From Xestospongia muta (taxonomy: Eukaryota; Porifera; Demospongiae; Haplosclerida; Petrosiidae): DNA of 64,000 bases. This document shows, piece by piece, positions 11,667 to 22,767 of this stretch; positions within the stretch are counted from its first letter, which is position 1; the number at the start of each line of letters is the position of its first letter. A model generated the notes under the pieces. That model was not told the origin of the DNA and ran no database searches. It was given only the letters and a program-made list of their open reading frames with translations. Location: the NCBI GenBank assembly GCA_963693285.1, contig OY848917.1:30143245-30207244 (forward strand), in the 5' to 3' direction. Position numbers and translations under genes: made by a program.

Positions 11667-12372
11667 TTAATATAGGTAGACCTTGTTGGCATCATAATCT
11701 GCAATCCATATTGTTCCATCTGGAGCAATAGTTATATCCGTAGCTTGAGTAAAACCCTTGATAGTTTTTATTGGTTTACCATTTTTGCTACAAAGATAGA
11801 TTTCGCTTGGACTGGAGCGATCAACTACATACATGTAATCATAACAGTCTACAAACAACCCATCACCCTTATCTATACCGTTGATGTTTAATTGACTGAG
11901 ATGATGTCCAGACTTAGTAACAATATAAACTCCTTTGAAATGTGTGTTCACATATATGTTTTCATCAGAATCAAACTGGATTTTACGAGGGTATGTTCCT
12001 AACATGGGATTTGCTACCATTTGAGTTATACACATGTATTTTTCCAGTAATTTGTTCTGAGACATAGAATTTGTCATCATTGTCTACAGCAAGTCCAATT
12101 GGTTGGTTTTGATTTATTATTACACCCATAAAGACTCCATCCGTTGAATACTCGTAAATTTTGCTAGCGTAAAAACCTGCAACATATACTCGACTGCCTT
12201 TTACATATACTCCAGTTGGATTATCCTTAGGAATAGCAAATTTCTTTTGAAAGTTACCATATTTATCAAATTTATGGACATAACCATCTCCCCATCCTGA
12301 GATGAATACTTCACCATTATCAGTGATAGAGATGTAATGTGGCTGAATGATTCCAGTAATGAAGAGTACCGT
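11667..12372 (-). pseudogene. NHL-repeat protein fused to a gypsy fragment
   Basis: The propeller part of an NHL paralogue is present on the minus strand, from the ITGI motif before the first blade to the normal C-terminus NKVYLY. The signal peptide and cysteine cluster are missing: at about 12,363-12,372 the sequence passes directly into a Ty3/gypsy fragment (VVDGTLHYWNHS). Eleven bases are missing where the other copies encode HVITGIGTY (about 12,000), which shifts the frame from 11,983-12,381 into 11,667-12,080. It cannot encode a secreted propeller. An ORF crossing the junction (12,320-12,991) is a chance read-through. Confidence 0.85.
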
Positions 12373-13052
12373 CAACCACACTTAATTCTGATGCTTTCTG
12401 AGAGTAAGGTTTTAACTCAGTTTCAGTTTCAGGAATTTCACCATCACTTTGAATTAATCTTTTAACATTAGATAACACTGGATCCTTCTCCGTGTATTTC
12501 TTGATGTGTTCAGCTGACACAATTTGTTTTGAAAACTGACTAAATAAAAGAAGTAAATTTCCTGGTGTAGGTAAGTAATTGATAGTGCTTGAGAGTGGTA
12601 ATCTGCTGAAAGCATCAACATTACTTATCTGTGTTCCTCGTTTATATTGGATATTATAGTCATAAGCTGATAATGTTAATGCCCAGCACTGGACTCTTGA
12701 AGATATTACTGGAATTGGTTTAGATTCATTCAGTATGTATTTCAATGGTTGGTGATCTGAGTATATGGTGAAGTGACAATGATAGAGGCAGTGATGCAAT
12801 CTTTTGACTGCATAAACTATTGCTAAAGCTTCTTTTTCTAATTGTAAATAATTCTTTTTAGCAGGAGGTAAAGTGCAATAAGTGAAAGTTATTGGTTTGT
12901 CATTACCATCATTCAACGATGAGAAAGTACGGTACCAATGCCTTATGGAGAGAAGCATCTCAGGCCAGCAGTAACAGTTTCTTGTTATCATATGAACTAA
13001 AAGAGAAGAGGATTGTAATAAACTTTTTACCTTTGTAAATGCTTCTGAATGT
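12363..13052 (-). mobile_element. Ty3/gypsy RNase H fragment
   Basis: Minus-strand translation shows the end of the reverse transcriptase/RNase H region: KPITFTYCTLPPAKKNYLQLEKEALAIVYAVKR, the IYSDHQPLKYIL motif, then the linker ISNVDAFSRLPL shared with the copy at 10,441. The N-terminal part, near 12,960-13,052, is frameshifted. It overlaps in sequence with the fragment at 21,223-21,761, so at least two related gypsy copies were broken up in this locus. It fuses to NHL coding sequence at its lower end. Confidence 0.8.
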
Positions 13053-14031
13053 TCAGTTTTAGTTACGTTGGAATATTTTCAATCTATTTTTGGTTAGTTT
13101 TAGTTAGTTTTACAATAGTGATGGTAGGATTTAGTTAGTTGACTAAAAAGTTGAAAACCATCAAATAAAAGGGGTTTTAATTTTAGCTTTAGTTAACTAA
13201 AACAACACTAGTACTAAGCATGTAGACACACTTGATAGTCATGGCACAAAATTTATAATCAGAGCTTTGCAGTAACCTTTCTGTTACATAACGTGTGTCT
13301 GGTATATTCAGAGATTTTACTCTCCATTTGTTGTTATTTAAAGGTAGAATTGAACTGAATATAATTTCTTGGCTGATTGATGGCATTTCATAATTTCACA
13401 AATTGTATGGCTGTTTTTGCCCATCCTCAATTTTCAAAAACTGTATTTCTATATATCATAATCAAGGCACCAAGAAGACTATGTATGGACATGTTAATTC
13501 AGTTTGTGATGTAAGTATACTATTTAAAACTATGAAAAGCCTCTAAAAACACATCACAATCTATACATAAAGTGCTAAGCAAATGGTAGATTATTATTTG
13601 ATTTTTCTTTAGTGATACATGCTTCTTTATAGCTTTTCTCCATCCTCTATGGACTCAACATACACAGATTACTTTATGAGTATCCCTGCCTCCAAACATA
13701 CCTTGCTAATATTTTAAATTTGCTCTGCATCATAGGACATAAACTAACGAGGTATAATATTGCCATGCACATCTATCCTTCTTTGGTCTTAAAATCATTG
13801 TTGATGAAGTGTCTTTTCAATTTGAAATTATCCAGCCTACAGGCAGTCTTTCACCATACTTGTCAACAGTAGTTATTTGGAATTTTATACGAATTTAGTT
13901 ATCCCTTTGAGTTGGAAAAGTTTCAAAATAGAACTAATTTATTTAAACTTTTGGTATGGTAAAATTTATGATAATAATATTTTATGAAATTTTCTTTGTT
14001 ATTTTTTGTTTGTAATACTAACTGCACTTTG

Positions 14032-14100
<69 letters not shown>

Positions 14101-15030
14101 CTTCATGTAATGTTATCTGTGACAGACTAAGGACCAGTTCTACTGACATTCCTTCTCAGTAGTTTAAAATTGATTTATAATTTATAAAAAAACATGTTGT
14201 GTTTACCAAACGATCTCTCCTGACTCACATCCACTGAGGCTTCCACTTAGGCTCCAGGATTCCCTGCTATTGCTAGCTAGGACAGCCACCGTGGCTTGGT
14301 AACACTTAATCGACAATCTCTCACATTGTCTTTTCAGGATGACATTGCTTCGAATTCGCAGCCTAAAGTAGCATTCACAGAAGTAATACTTGGGTGAAAA
14401 ACACACGACGTACTTCTACTGCCTCAGAATATTTTCTATTCCTTCTCTGTTTTTTGTTGATGGAGTTTATGATGTTTTTTAGTTGAAAAGAATGATTTTG
14501 TGGAGATAGTGCTTTGTTTGCTGGTTTATTTGATATCCTGTTAAATTTAGATGATATTTTTATTATTGACTTCAACAAGATTTAATGTTGCTTTTATATT
14601 CTTTCTTATTTGTTGCAGGATATCTTCATGTGCACAGTGATCTAATAAGACATATAGATGATCCATATCTCCGTATATCTTCTTTCATGGCAGCTGTTGT
14701 AGTCTATTCACCTAAGACTTTTACTTTACAGAATATTCCTTATTCCAAACATTGAGTGACTTCATAGGGTCATTTAATGGTTATACTGGAATATGATTCA
14801 GGTGAGAGTTTATATACTTATAACAACGTGAATATCTTTATGCATTATTACATTGAAAGGAGAGTCGGGACATGTACATGTATACAAACAAATTTTGCAT
14901 TCCTTGTAATGTATATGGCAATTTTGACAAATTGTTTGTTAATTCTTGATGATGTATTTGTTTTCAGGATTTAATGTAGAGGTAACTGTCCATTCATTAC
15001 ATTGACTTTCTGTTACAACTTGTATTGAAA
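13053..15030. other. Non-coding region with (TA)n microsatellite
   Basis: No gene is supported. A TTAGTTAGTTTTAG-rich start is followed by AT-rich sequence and a TA dinucleotide array (about 14,032-14,099). The segment 14,200-14,420 is less AT-rich than its surroundings and contains CTTCGAATTCGC, which faintly resembles a tRNA B box, but no cloverleaf could be drawn. Short minus-strand frames here (13,189-13,386, 14,203-14,578) show no recognisable domain. Confidence 0.5.
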
Positions 15031-15038
15031 GCTTTATG

Positions 15039-15830
15039 CTATGTAGTATGTACGTATCTGTCGTCAATGATACCTGCTCCATAAGATGCCTTCACCTTCT
15101 CTAATTTTATTTGTCTTTCAAAAGCTTTGTCTTTTGCTATCTTCATGAGCAAATGAACACATATAGCAACACATTGATTGATTTTGCCTTTCATATACAA
15201 ATACTTTAGTATTTGATGGAATGCTTCAACATACATGTTGTTGTTGATATCAGCTATTTTTTCATAGTGTGTAACACACTGATGTTTGTGTTGACTTTAC
15301 TCTAGCTTGAAGTACTTAGCGAAACATTGTGTGCTCTCATTATTGTCAGTACATGTCTTAAGCACATTGAAAAGTAGATCAAACTTGTCAAGAAGTGTGT
15401 AGTGGGTGTGGTAGCTTTGACACTTCTGCTCTTTGTCACTAACAAATTTCAAGGCACCTCTCCAGGCACAATCTACATACCACAAACATAGTTTTTTGTT
15501 GATGTCTATTGAATACTGATACCCATGCATTATATAGAACCTATCAAAGTCATCAAATATAACTACTTTGGAGATATTGTTCTGGTCTTATTCTTAAGGT
15601 GTTCAAAGTAATATGTCAGTGGTATTTGATCCTCTCTGTTACTTAGGCACCATGAAACTGAATAGCCCTCACTATATATTGGTATATCAGTATATAGACC
15701 TGCTTTTGCACAATCTCATAAGATCTATGTAGTATAACTTTTTGTTATCATCACTTGTATAGCCTACCAAGGAGTTATCTATCTTGTACCACATTTGTTG
15801 TTTAAAATGTAGGAAACATAATTACCTTGT
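15039..15830 (-). pseudogene. MULE-type transposase remnant
   Basis: On the minus strand the translation shows motifs in transposase order across several frames: VSWCLSNREDQIPLTYYFEHLKNK, then VVIFDDFDRFYNAW, then LWYVDCAWRGALKF, then MYVEAFHQILKYLYMKGK and IDDRY. This series is typical of Mutator-like (MULE) transposases as I know them from sponge and cnidarian genomes. Frame changes occur near 15,520 and 15,585 and a stop lies at 15,297. The element is dead; its ends were not located. Confidence 0.65.
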
Positions 15831-16520
15831 GTAAAGATGATCCAATGTGCTCTATCATTGTCACCAAGTCAAATATAACTGTAGCTCCCTAAATTGTAAA
15901 TGTTATGATAACTTGTAATTTTGCTTCAAGTCCCGTGCATCACAAAGCTGCAATTCTTCAGAAAAAGGTACTAGTGATATACATTTTTGTGCTTGGCCAT
16001 TCTTCTAAAAGAATCTATAATATGTAATTTGTTCTTCATATTTTTATTGTCAAACAATGAGAGTTAGAATATACCTTCGTAATTCAAGTATTAAAAATTA
16101 TGGCAATAAATTCAGATCTTGTTTTACTGTTGTTCAAGTTTGTTTGTCACATATATTGTTGGTAATGGAAGTAATTATATTAGACTAGTTGAAAATGCAC
16201 TAATCACCTTTAATTTCACACCCTCTCTTTTTCAGGTAACATATCATTTTGTAATGAATTTTTGATTGCATCTTCTATGTTACCTCCCTGGATGATATGT
16301 CCAATATATTGTCAACATATTAATAGTACTGTTTATATATCTGTATGGATATGTTGATATACTGGAGCCCACATATCTTTGTCTATGCACTCTCTGATAA
16401 TCATGTTACTTGATATTAATATTTAAAATCATTTATGACACAAGTATAATATAACTACAAAATTACAAAGAAGTAGATATTTTACATAATATTTTTGCAA
16501 AATTACAAAAAATCATACTT

Positions 16521-16570
16521 TAGTAAAGGTAGACTTTATTACCAGTAAAATGTATAATCCACAATGTAGG
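16521..16570 (-). pseudogene. NHL-repeat C-terminal scrap
   Basis: The minus-strand reading gives LWIIHFTGNKVYLY followed by TAA, equivalent to the last blade and C-terminus of the full NHL copies (IWITDNGGNKVYLY). Nothing else of the gene is present; the flanking 15,831-16,520 and 16,571-16,743 hold no other recognisable feature. Confidence 0.6.
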
Positions 16571-16743
16571 CTCTTTATTATTTATGCCCATGCATCAATC
16601 TGTTTGTGCACAATATATATTGAATAACATTTCAAAAAAATCTCATTGTTCAAAATTATTATGACATCTATAAACAAAACTACGAGAAAGGGTGGACGTT
16701 TACAAAATATTCATACAAATTTAAAAATAATCAGACTTGATAA

Positions 16744-17666
16744 TCAATAAAGGTAGACTTTGTCGTCATCATAATCTGTAATCCACACTGTTCCATCTGG
16801 AGCAATAGCTACATCCATAGCAACAGTAAAGCCCTTAATAATTTTCATTGGTTTGCCATTTTTACCACAAAGATAGACTTCACCTGGGCGAAACTGATCA
16901 ACTACATACATGTTATCATAACAGTCTACAAACAAACCATCTCCGGTGTCTATACCATTGATTTTTAAGTGACTGAGATGATGTCCAGACTTAGTAATGA
17001 TATAAAGACCTTTGTAATGAGTATTCACATATAAATTGCCATCCAAATCAAACTGGATTTTTCGAGGGTATGTTCCTATACCAGTGATGACATGGGATTT
17101 GGTACCATTTGAGTTATACACATGTACTTTTCCAGTATTAAATTCTGAGACATAGAAGTTGCCATCATTGTCCACAACAAGTCCAACTGGTTGGTTTTGT
17201 TCTATTATTACATCCATAAAGACTCCATCCATTGAATACTCATAAATTTTGTTAGCTTTGAAACTTGCAACATACACTTGATTGCCTTTTACAGATACTC
17301 CAGTTGGACTACCCTTAGGAATCAAAAATTTCTTTTGGAAGTTCCCGTATTTATCAAATTTATGGACATAACCATCTCCCCGTCCTGAGATAAATGCTTC
17401 ACCATTATCAGTGAATAAATGTAAAATGGACGATCGATTCCAGTAATTGTTTTCAATGGCATTCCAATAGTGGATGGACTTCGAGTACGATTGCAACCAC
17501 ATCCAGATTGCATGCTCTCTATTTCTTTAATGAACTCATCCATCATCTGATTTACTTTGGATCGTATCCCTGGTAATTGCTGACAACAATTTTTGTAAGT
17601 ATCACTAGAAACCATTTCACTGCCAAAAGCTAACATGATCATCAAAACTGTGATGTATCTTAACAT
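16744..17666 (-). pseudogene. Secreted NHL-repeat protein, frameshifted
   Basis: This is the most complete minus-strand copy. It has the signal peptide (MLRYITVLMIMLAFGS), cysteine cluster (YKNCC, CGCN), helical stretch, and all propeller blades to KVYLY. Restoring the length by one base would give 307 residues, almost the same as the copy at 3,245. A single missing base near 17,415 (ACATTTATTCACTG against ACATCCATATCACTG) shifts the frame just before the TDNGEAFISG motif. A CCAAT box and TATAAAAA (complement of 17,753-17,760) lie upstream as in the plus-strand copies. Whether the lesion is real decides if this is a functional gene. Confidence 0.85.
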
Positions 17667-20027
17667 CTTTAATCAACGTAGAATATAAGAACGAAAACAC
17701 CAGCTAATACAAGGTACTTGTATTGAGTTAGTTGGTTCAGAGAATTACTTTGTTTTTATAGCCTAGATGCAATATTGCCATAAAGGAATTGACCAATCAT
17801 ATTGCGGCATGTCTTTTCTTTTTTCTTAAGAGTCAGACCATACTGATGATGACCTCCATGTCTTATCTTTTTTTTAAGAGTCAGACCATAGTGATGATGA
17901 CCTTGTCATTCCATAGTCAGGCCATTGTCATTCCATAGTCAGACTACGGAATGACAAGGTCAACATTATTTACAGACAACAGGAAAAAGTTATCAAAGCA
18001 GACACTACAACAATACCAACTTCATAGACTATATAAAGTAACTATAATAACTGTACATTGGAAAAAGGCTGATTAAAATAACTATAAATTGTAAAATGTA
18101 TTACCATTTATTATTGCTATTAGCAAAAAATGTACATGTAAATGTACATAGAACTGCAAGGAATAGGAACAGTAGTATAATATAGTAATTACTCTAATCA
18201 CATCAACTAACTCTTCTAAACTCCAAACCTTACTATGTTTTGATTGACTACCCATCATTTCTGTCTATGCATCTTTCTATTCTGTAATTATGTATTACTA
18301 TCCTATGTAGGTCACTTGTAAACTGTTTATGCTGTTCACAGATGATGTTCAGAATATCACATTAATAATGCATGTGTTTAAATTAAACATGTTGAAAATG
18401 ACATTGATTACAAAAAAAGGGAATTGATTCAGGTTAGGTAACATACTATTCTTAATTATTAAATAATAGAAAATTATGTTGAGGTATCAAAATTATGTGT
18501 TCATATACAATATAAGTTATTCTCTCCATTTTGTGTACACAAACATCGTGTGCCTTAGGATGCATATAGTATCATAACTCCTTGTAATTCATAGCTATAT
18601 TATGGGGTGGATGTGGGACATATGAAATGTCTGTACAAATAGGACTGCCAAATACATCAGTTCCCTAGAGTTGTTTTAACTGTGATATTGTTTTTGAGTT
18701 ATGCCTTAATTAGGTATAGGTGTTGAAGTTGGTTGGTTATAATAACTAACTGATGATAGCAACAAAAAGAAAGAGTAGTCTAATGATGTGACTGATTGTG
18801 GCACTGACATTAGTAATGATAGGAATTGATGTGGAGTTAAAAGGTAAGCTTGACTTGGGTTTGAATGTATAGGCATCCCTGAACACATACTTAATATATT
18901 GGGTAAACTATGATATATTGCACAATAACTATTAAAACCTTTCTTGCTGTTCCTAACTTAATGGACTACAAAAATAGGACTTTTTTTATTAAATCAGCAC
19001 CTCTTATGCTAGTAATTCAACAAGTTCAAGGACTTCTGCTGCTGGAATAACAAAGTTGGGAGTACCTATGACCTATTTATATTTATAATTATAGTTATTA
19101 TACTATTATTTGTAGTGATGTCAATTATATCCACTGTCGTAAATGGTCTGTTTAAATGTCAGCACCATTCCTCATTAGCTATTATATACTTTGGTGAGAG
19201 ATTTGTGTTCTCATTTATCAGTACATTGTAATATTTTTTGAATGATCATTCATTTTATGATGACTAACTTACCAGATGAAAGTTTGTAACTTACTGTATA
19301 TTTCATGTTGGAATGACACTTGTAGACATGACACATTTTGTGTGCGAAGTAAAAGGGTTCCTATAAGTATTCAGTAACCTCACTACATATATATATTTGG
19401 GTTAACCTCCCTAAAAGTAATGTAGGTAAAATGTGTGGTTTTTGAGTACATAGAATAATACACTTCATTAAATCCAGTTATATAAAAATAGTAACTTAAC
19501 TATATGTGTTACAATATAAATAGCATAAAGACTGCATCATTCTATACTGCATTTATCTATCTCTATCCTATGTGAAACTCTTGAAAACTGTTTATGTTGA
19601 TGATGTTCAGAGCTTTGATAACTGATAAGTTTAAATTAAGCATGAGCTAACGTATTATATAACTACAGTTAATTATTAAATTTTAGAATATTATGTTGAG
19701 GCATTTAAATTATGTGGTTATAAATAAATATTGATTATGAATAATAAACACATAAGAAAAATGTTGATATGGTAAGTGATAAGGTTAGAATGTACTAGTT
19801 AAATAGCAATATAATCGATAAGCAAAAGAATATTAATAAAATTAATATAATATAAATATTATTAAATCAATTGAAGGCTACAAAGAACATTTTCCTGCAC
19901 CAACATGAATGCGGATGTTTCATTTGAATAGATCTCAATATACAATGGTAATACATATTCTTGGTGTTTTCTTTCACATGAACATAATGTGTTTTAGGGT
20001 TCATGTAATACCATAAGTCCTTGTAAA
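17521..20027 (-). repeat. Right arm of the large inverted duplication
   Basis: This is the reverse complement of 1-2,541 with small indels. Unlike the left arm it continues into a full-length NHL gene copy (16,744-17,666). It contains the counterpart of the hairpin block (about 17,862-17,962), partly expanded: the string TTTTCTTAAGAGTCAGACCATA occurs twice. The two arms, about 15 kb apart, could recombine and invert the interval between them. Confidence 0.85.
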
Positions 20028-20169
20028 TTACAACTATATCATAAGGTGGATGTGGAGCATACAAAGTGTCTGTACAAATAGGTCACCTCAGCCCATATAG
20101 GAGTAATTGAAAGTTGATATTACAATCTTTATTGCATACAACATATATTGCTATCATTATATTATATAT

Positions 20170-20355
20170 CAGTTATAGATATATTGTTATGAAGTTATGT
20201 ATGTAAGTCCTGATAAGGTGGATTAATCTCAGTCATTGCTTTTATTTCTTATAATCATTATAAGTAATCATTATAAGTAATAAAAGCAATGACTGACAAT
20301 CATCCACCTTATCAGGACTTACATACATAACTTCATAACAATATATCTATAACTG
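20170..20355. repeat. Foldback element, 78-base arms
   Basis: CAGTTATAGATATATTGTT at 20,170 and its complement ending at 20,355 start two arms of about 78 bases with only a few mismatches, separated by about 30 bases of AT-rich loop (ATCATTATAAGTAATCATTATAAGTAAT). It is probably a foldback MITE. It sits between two diverged direct copies of the same flank sequence (19,160-19,580 and 20,370-20,800). Confidence 0.85.
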
Positions 20356-20369
20356 CCATGATTGTGTAA

Positions 20370-20800
20370 TATCAATACCATTCCTCATTAGCTATTATAT
20401 GTTTTGGTACATGAGAGATTTGTGTTCTCGATTTTACAGTATATATTGTGATATATTTTGAAGATTATTCATTTTATGATGACTGTACTTACCAGATGTG
20501 TTTGATCACATGAATTAATTTATCATATAATATTAAAAGCTAATGTATGGTAGCAAGAAGTTCAGCATATCAAGTATAATTGTTTTTTAGACAATCATAT
20601 AATCATAAAGTGTAGAATTAAACTATCAATTTGAGTTCCTTTGATTGCAAGTTTGCGACTTTACAGTATAAATATGTTGAAACGACATAGCTGTAGATAT
20701 ACATTACATATTTTGGGTTCCTACTTATTCAGTAACCTTACTACACATAAAGGTTAAATCAATCCCTAAAAGAAACGTAGGTAAAATTTATATTTTAAAG
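20370..20800. repeat. Diverged copy of duplicated flank
   Basis: Strings such as CCATTCCTCATTAGCTATTATAT, GAGAGATTTGTGTTCTC and CATTTTATGATGACT occur here and in the same order at 19,165-19,270. This is an older partial copy of the same flank found in both inverted arms. No gene is present. Confidence 0.6.
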
Positions 20801-21051
20801 TACATAAAAAGACAATTAATTCCAACTGAATAGACAGCAACCTATATAACTAGATATTAAAAATATAATCATCATGAAGGCTCTTTATCATTCTTTACCA
20901 TACATCTATCCATCCACAACACATGTTAAATAATTTGCCAAAAAGTTATTGTTCAAAATCGTTGTGAAATAACTATGTATAATAACAAAACTACAAAAAA
21001 TGGAAATTTTACAAGATATTCTAATGAAAGTTTAATCACCAGACTTTATAA

Positions 21052-21222
21052 TTAATAAAGGTAAACTTTGTGACTATTAAAGTCTGTAATCCACATTGTT
21101 CCATCTGGAGCAATAACTACATCTGCAGCTCCAGTAAAGCCCTTGATAATTTTCTTTGGTTTGCCATTCTTACCATAAAGATAGACTTCTTTTGTACTGG
21201 AGTGATCAGCTACATATATGTT
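21052..21222 (-). pseudogene. NHL-repeat protein, last blades only
   Basis: The minus-strand reading gives YVADHSSTKEVYLYGKNGK, then FTGAADVVIAPDGTMWITDF and HKVYLY followed by TAA. This is the last ~57 codons of the NHL family. Upstream, homology stops exactly where gypsy sequence in the opposite orientation begins, so this is a recombination junction rather than a gene. Confidence 0.8.
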
Positions 21223-21761
21223 TCAAAAGTACAAGCAATAAAACAAGCTCCACCATCTAGTAATGTTAGTGAATTAAATTGTTTCTTGGCTTAGTGAATT
21301 ATTACCACAAGTTCCTCCCTAACCTGTCTACATCACTGGCTCCATTACATTCTCTGCTACATAAGAATAGTCATTGGAATTGGTCTACTGAACATTCAAA
21401 AGCATTTACAAAGGTAAAATGTTTATTACAATCCTCTTCTCTTTTAATTCACTATGATGACAAGAAACCGTTATTGCTGGCCTGTGATGCTTCTCCATAT
21501 AGCATTGGTGCTGTACTTTCTCATCGTATGGATGATGGTAGTGACAAACCAATAACTTTCATTTCCCACACTTTAGCTCCTTCTGAAAAGAATTACTCAC
21601 AATTAGAAAAAGAAGCCTTAGCAATGGTTTTTGCAGTCAAAAGATTGCATCACTACCTCTATGGTCATCACTTCACCATATACTCAGATCACCAACCACT
21701 GAAATACATACTAAACGAATCTAAACCAATACCAGTAATGTCATCATCAAGAGTCCAGCAC
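21223..21761 (+). mobile_element. Ty3/gypsy RT/RNase H fragment
   Basis: The plus-strand translation gives KVQAIKQAPPSSNVSELNCFL, a one-base deletion, then GLVNYYHKFLPNLSTSLAPL, the RNase H motifs LLACDASPYSIGAVLSH and EKEALAMVFAVKRLHHYLYG, and IYSDHQPLKYIL. It is the region between reverse transcriptase and RNase H of a gypsy element and overlaps the fragment at 12,363-13,052. It ends at SSRVQ about 11 bases before the start codon of the gene at 21,773, so it may supply or interrupt that gene's upstream region. Confidence 0.8.
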
Positions 21762-21772
21762 TTTACAGCATT

Positions 21773-22660
21773 ATGAAGTGGATTATTCCGTGTGCCCTCC
21801 TGATAGTGTTGATTTCTCAGTCATACTGTCATCCTATAACTGGTTAGCTCTAATACTTTATTCATATAATGATTATACATAATTTTTATGTATAGCTAAA
21901 GCAGATTCTAATATTGAGAAAAGAAAAGCAGAAGAAGGTAAAGATATCACATGGCACTATATGATTTAACAAACTTGTTTCTATCTTTCCATTTAGTTGC
22001 TACAGTCACCAATAAACTAGATTACGATGATGACGACGATGATATTGGTCTGTGGAAAGCACCATTGCTTACAAAATCGGATGGTGAGTATTAAGTTCTC
22101 TGTCTGATATAAAATACGTTTTCTTGATTATAGATGACGACGACGATGACGACGATATCTTGATGGCGAAGAAATTGGATAGTGAGTATTTAGGTTATTT
22201 TATATGTCTCCCTTCATTATATAGACTTGATCACTAATGATGACGACGACGACGACGACGACGATGACGATATGAATGCTTTGCTGGCAACACTTGCTGT
22301 AATGCATTCCCAAAATGAAGGTTATTATCTTATATCTTTAATTTTAATTAAAGGAGCATGCATCGTTTTTATAGATATGCCAGATTCTAACAAGGCTGTC
22401 AAAAAGCAGTTGATTGGAAAAATTTTTCGTGGAGCTTTACCTATCCTTAAAGGGTTTATAGGCGGTGGGGGAGGCTATGGTGGCAATAGCGGTAAACGTA
22501 CACATGTAATTTTTCGGCTATACTAATAATGTTTTTTATAGGAGGAGGGTATTGCCAACCTAGTTATGGAGGTAGAAGGTACTACGGACGTCGAAGGTAC
22601 GGACGCAAAAGGTACGGACGTAAAAGGTACGGACGTAGAAAGTACCGACGACGTGGTTGA
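21773..22660 (+). CDS. Secreted Asp-rich/cationic peptide precursor
   Basis: Seven exons (21,773-21,842; 21,896-21,937; 21,997-22,083; 22,134-22,181; 22,225-22,320; 22,375-22,491; 22,542-22,660) join through six short GT-AG introns, all phase 1, into 192 codons. Residues 1-19 form a signal peptide (MKWIIPCALLIVLISQSYC). A KR site lies at 32-33. Three exons each carry an aspartate run (residues 48-53, 66-74, 88-98). Residues 121-143 are a cationic amphipathic stretch (KKQLIGKIFRG, LPILKGFI), followed by a glycine-rich hinge and a tail of GR[RK][RK]Y repeats ending RRRG. The acidic pro-part could neutralise the basic tail until processing, as in several antimicrobial peptide precursors (for example cnidarian arminins); a mineral-matrix role is an alternative. 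I do not recognise the family. The frame is intact, unlike its neighbours. Confidence 0.8.
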
Positions 22661-22761
22661 AGAAACAGCTATAAAGTTCAAAGCTGAAAGCTGTCTTAAC
22701 ATTTTCTTGCTAGTTTTATGTGTTAGATTTGTTCCAGTAGTTTATCAATGTTGTTTTAGTG

Positions 22762-22767
22762 AATAAA
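22762..22767 (+). terminator. Polyadenylation signal
   Basis: AATAAA lies 102 bases after the stop codon of the Asp-rich precursor gene, at a usual distance for its 3-prime end. Confidence 0.6.

Noticed and set aside
12320..12991. 223-codon frame as a real fusion protein
   Set aside because: It reads across a gypsy/NHL junction and then enters the wrong NHL frame after a few codons.
14200..14420. Possible tRNA-derived SINE (CTTCGAATTCGC near 14,349)
   Set aside because: Only a weak B-box resemblance; no A box at the right distance and no cloverleaf could be drawn.
22227..22282. Simple GAC microsatellite without function
   Set aside because: The run keeps frame within a spliced open gene and matches Asp-rich neighbouring exons, so it is coding.
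22566..22766. Open frame with repeated EGTD/KGTD motifs (VEGTDAKGTDVKGTDV)
   Set aside because: It is another frame of the last exon of the peptide precursor; the Arg-Tyr-Gly frame joins in phase to six upstream exons and this one does not.
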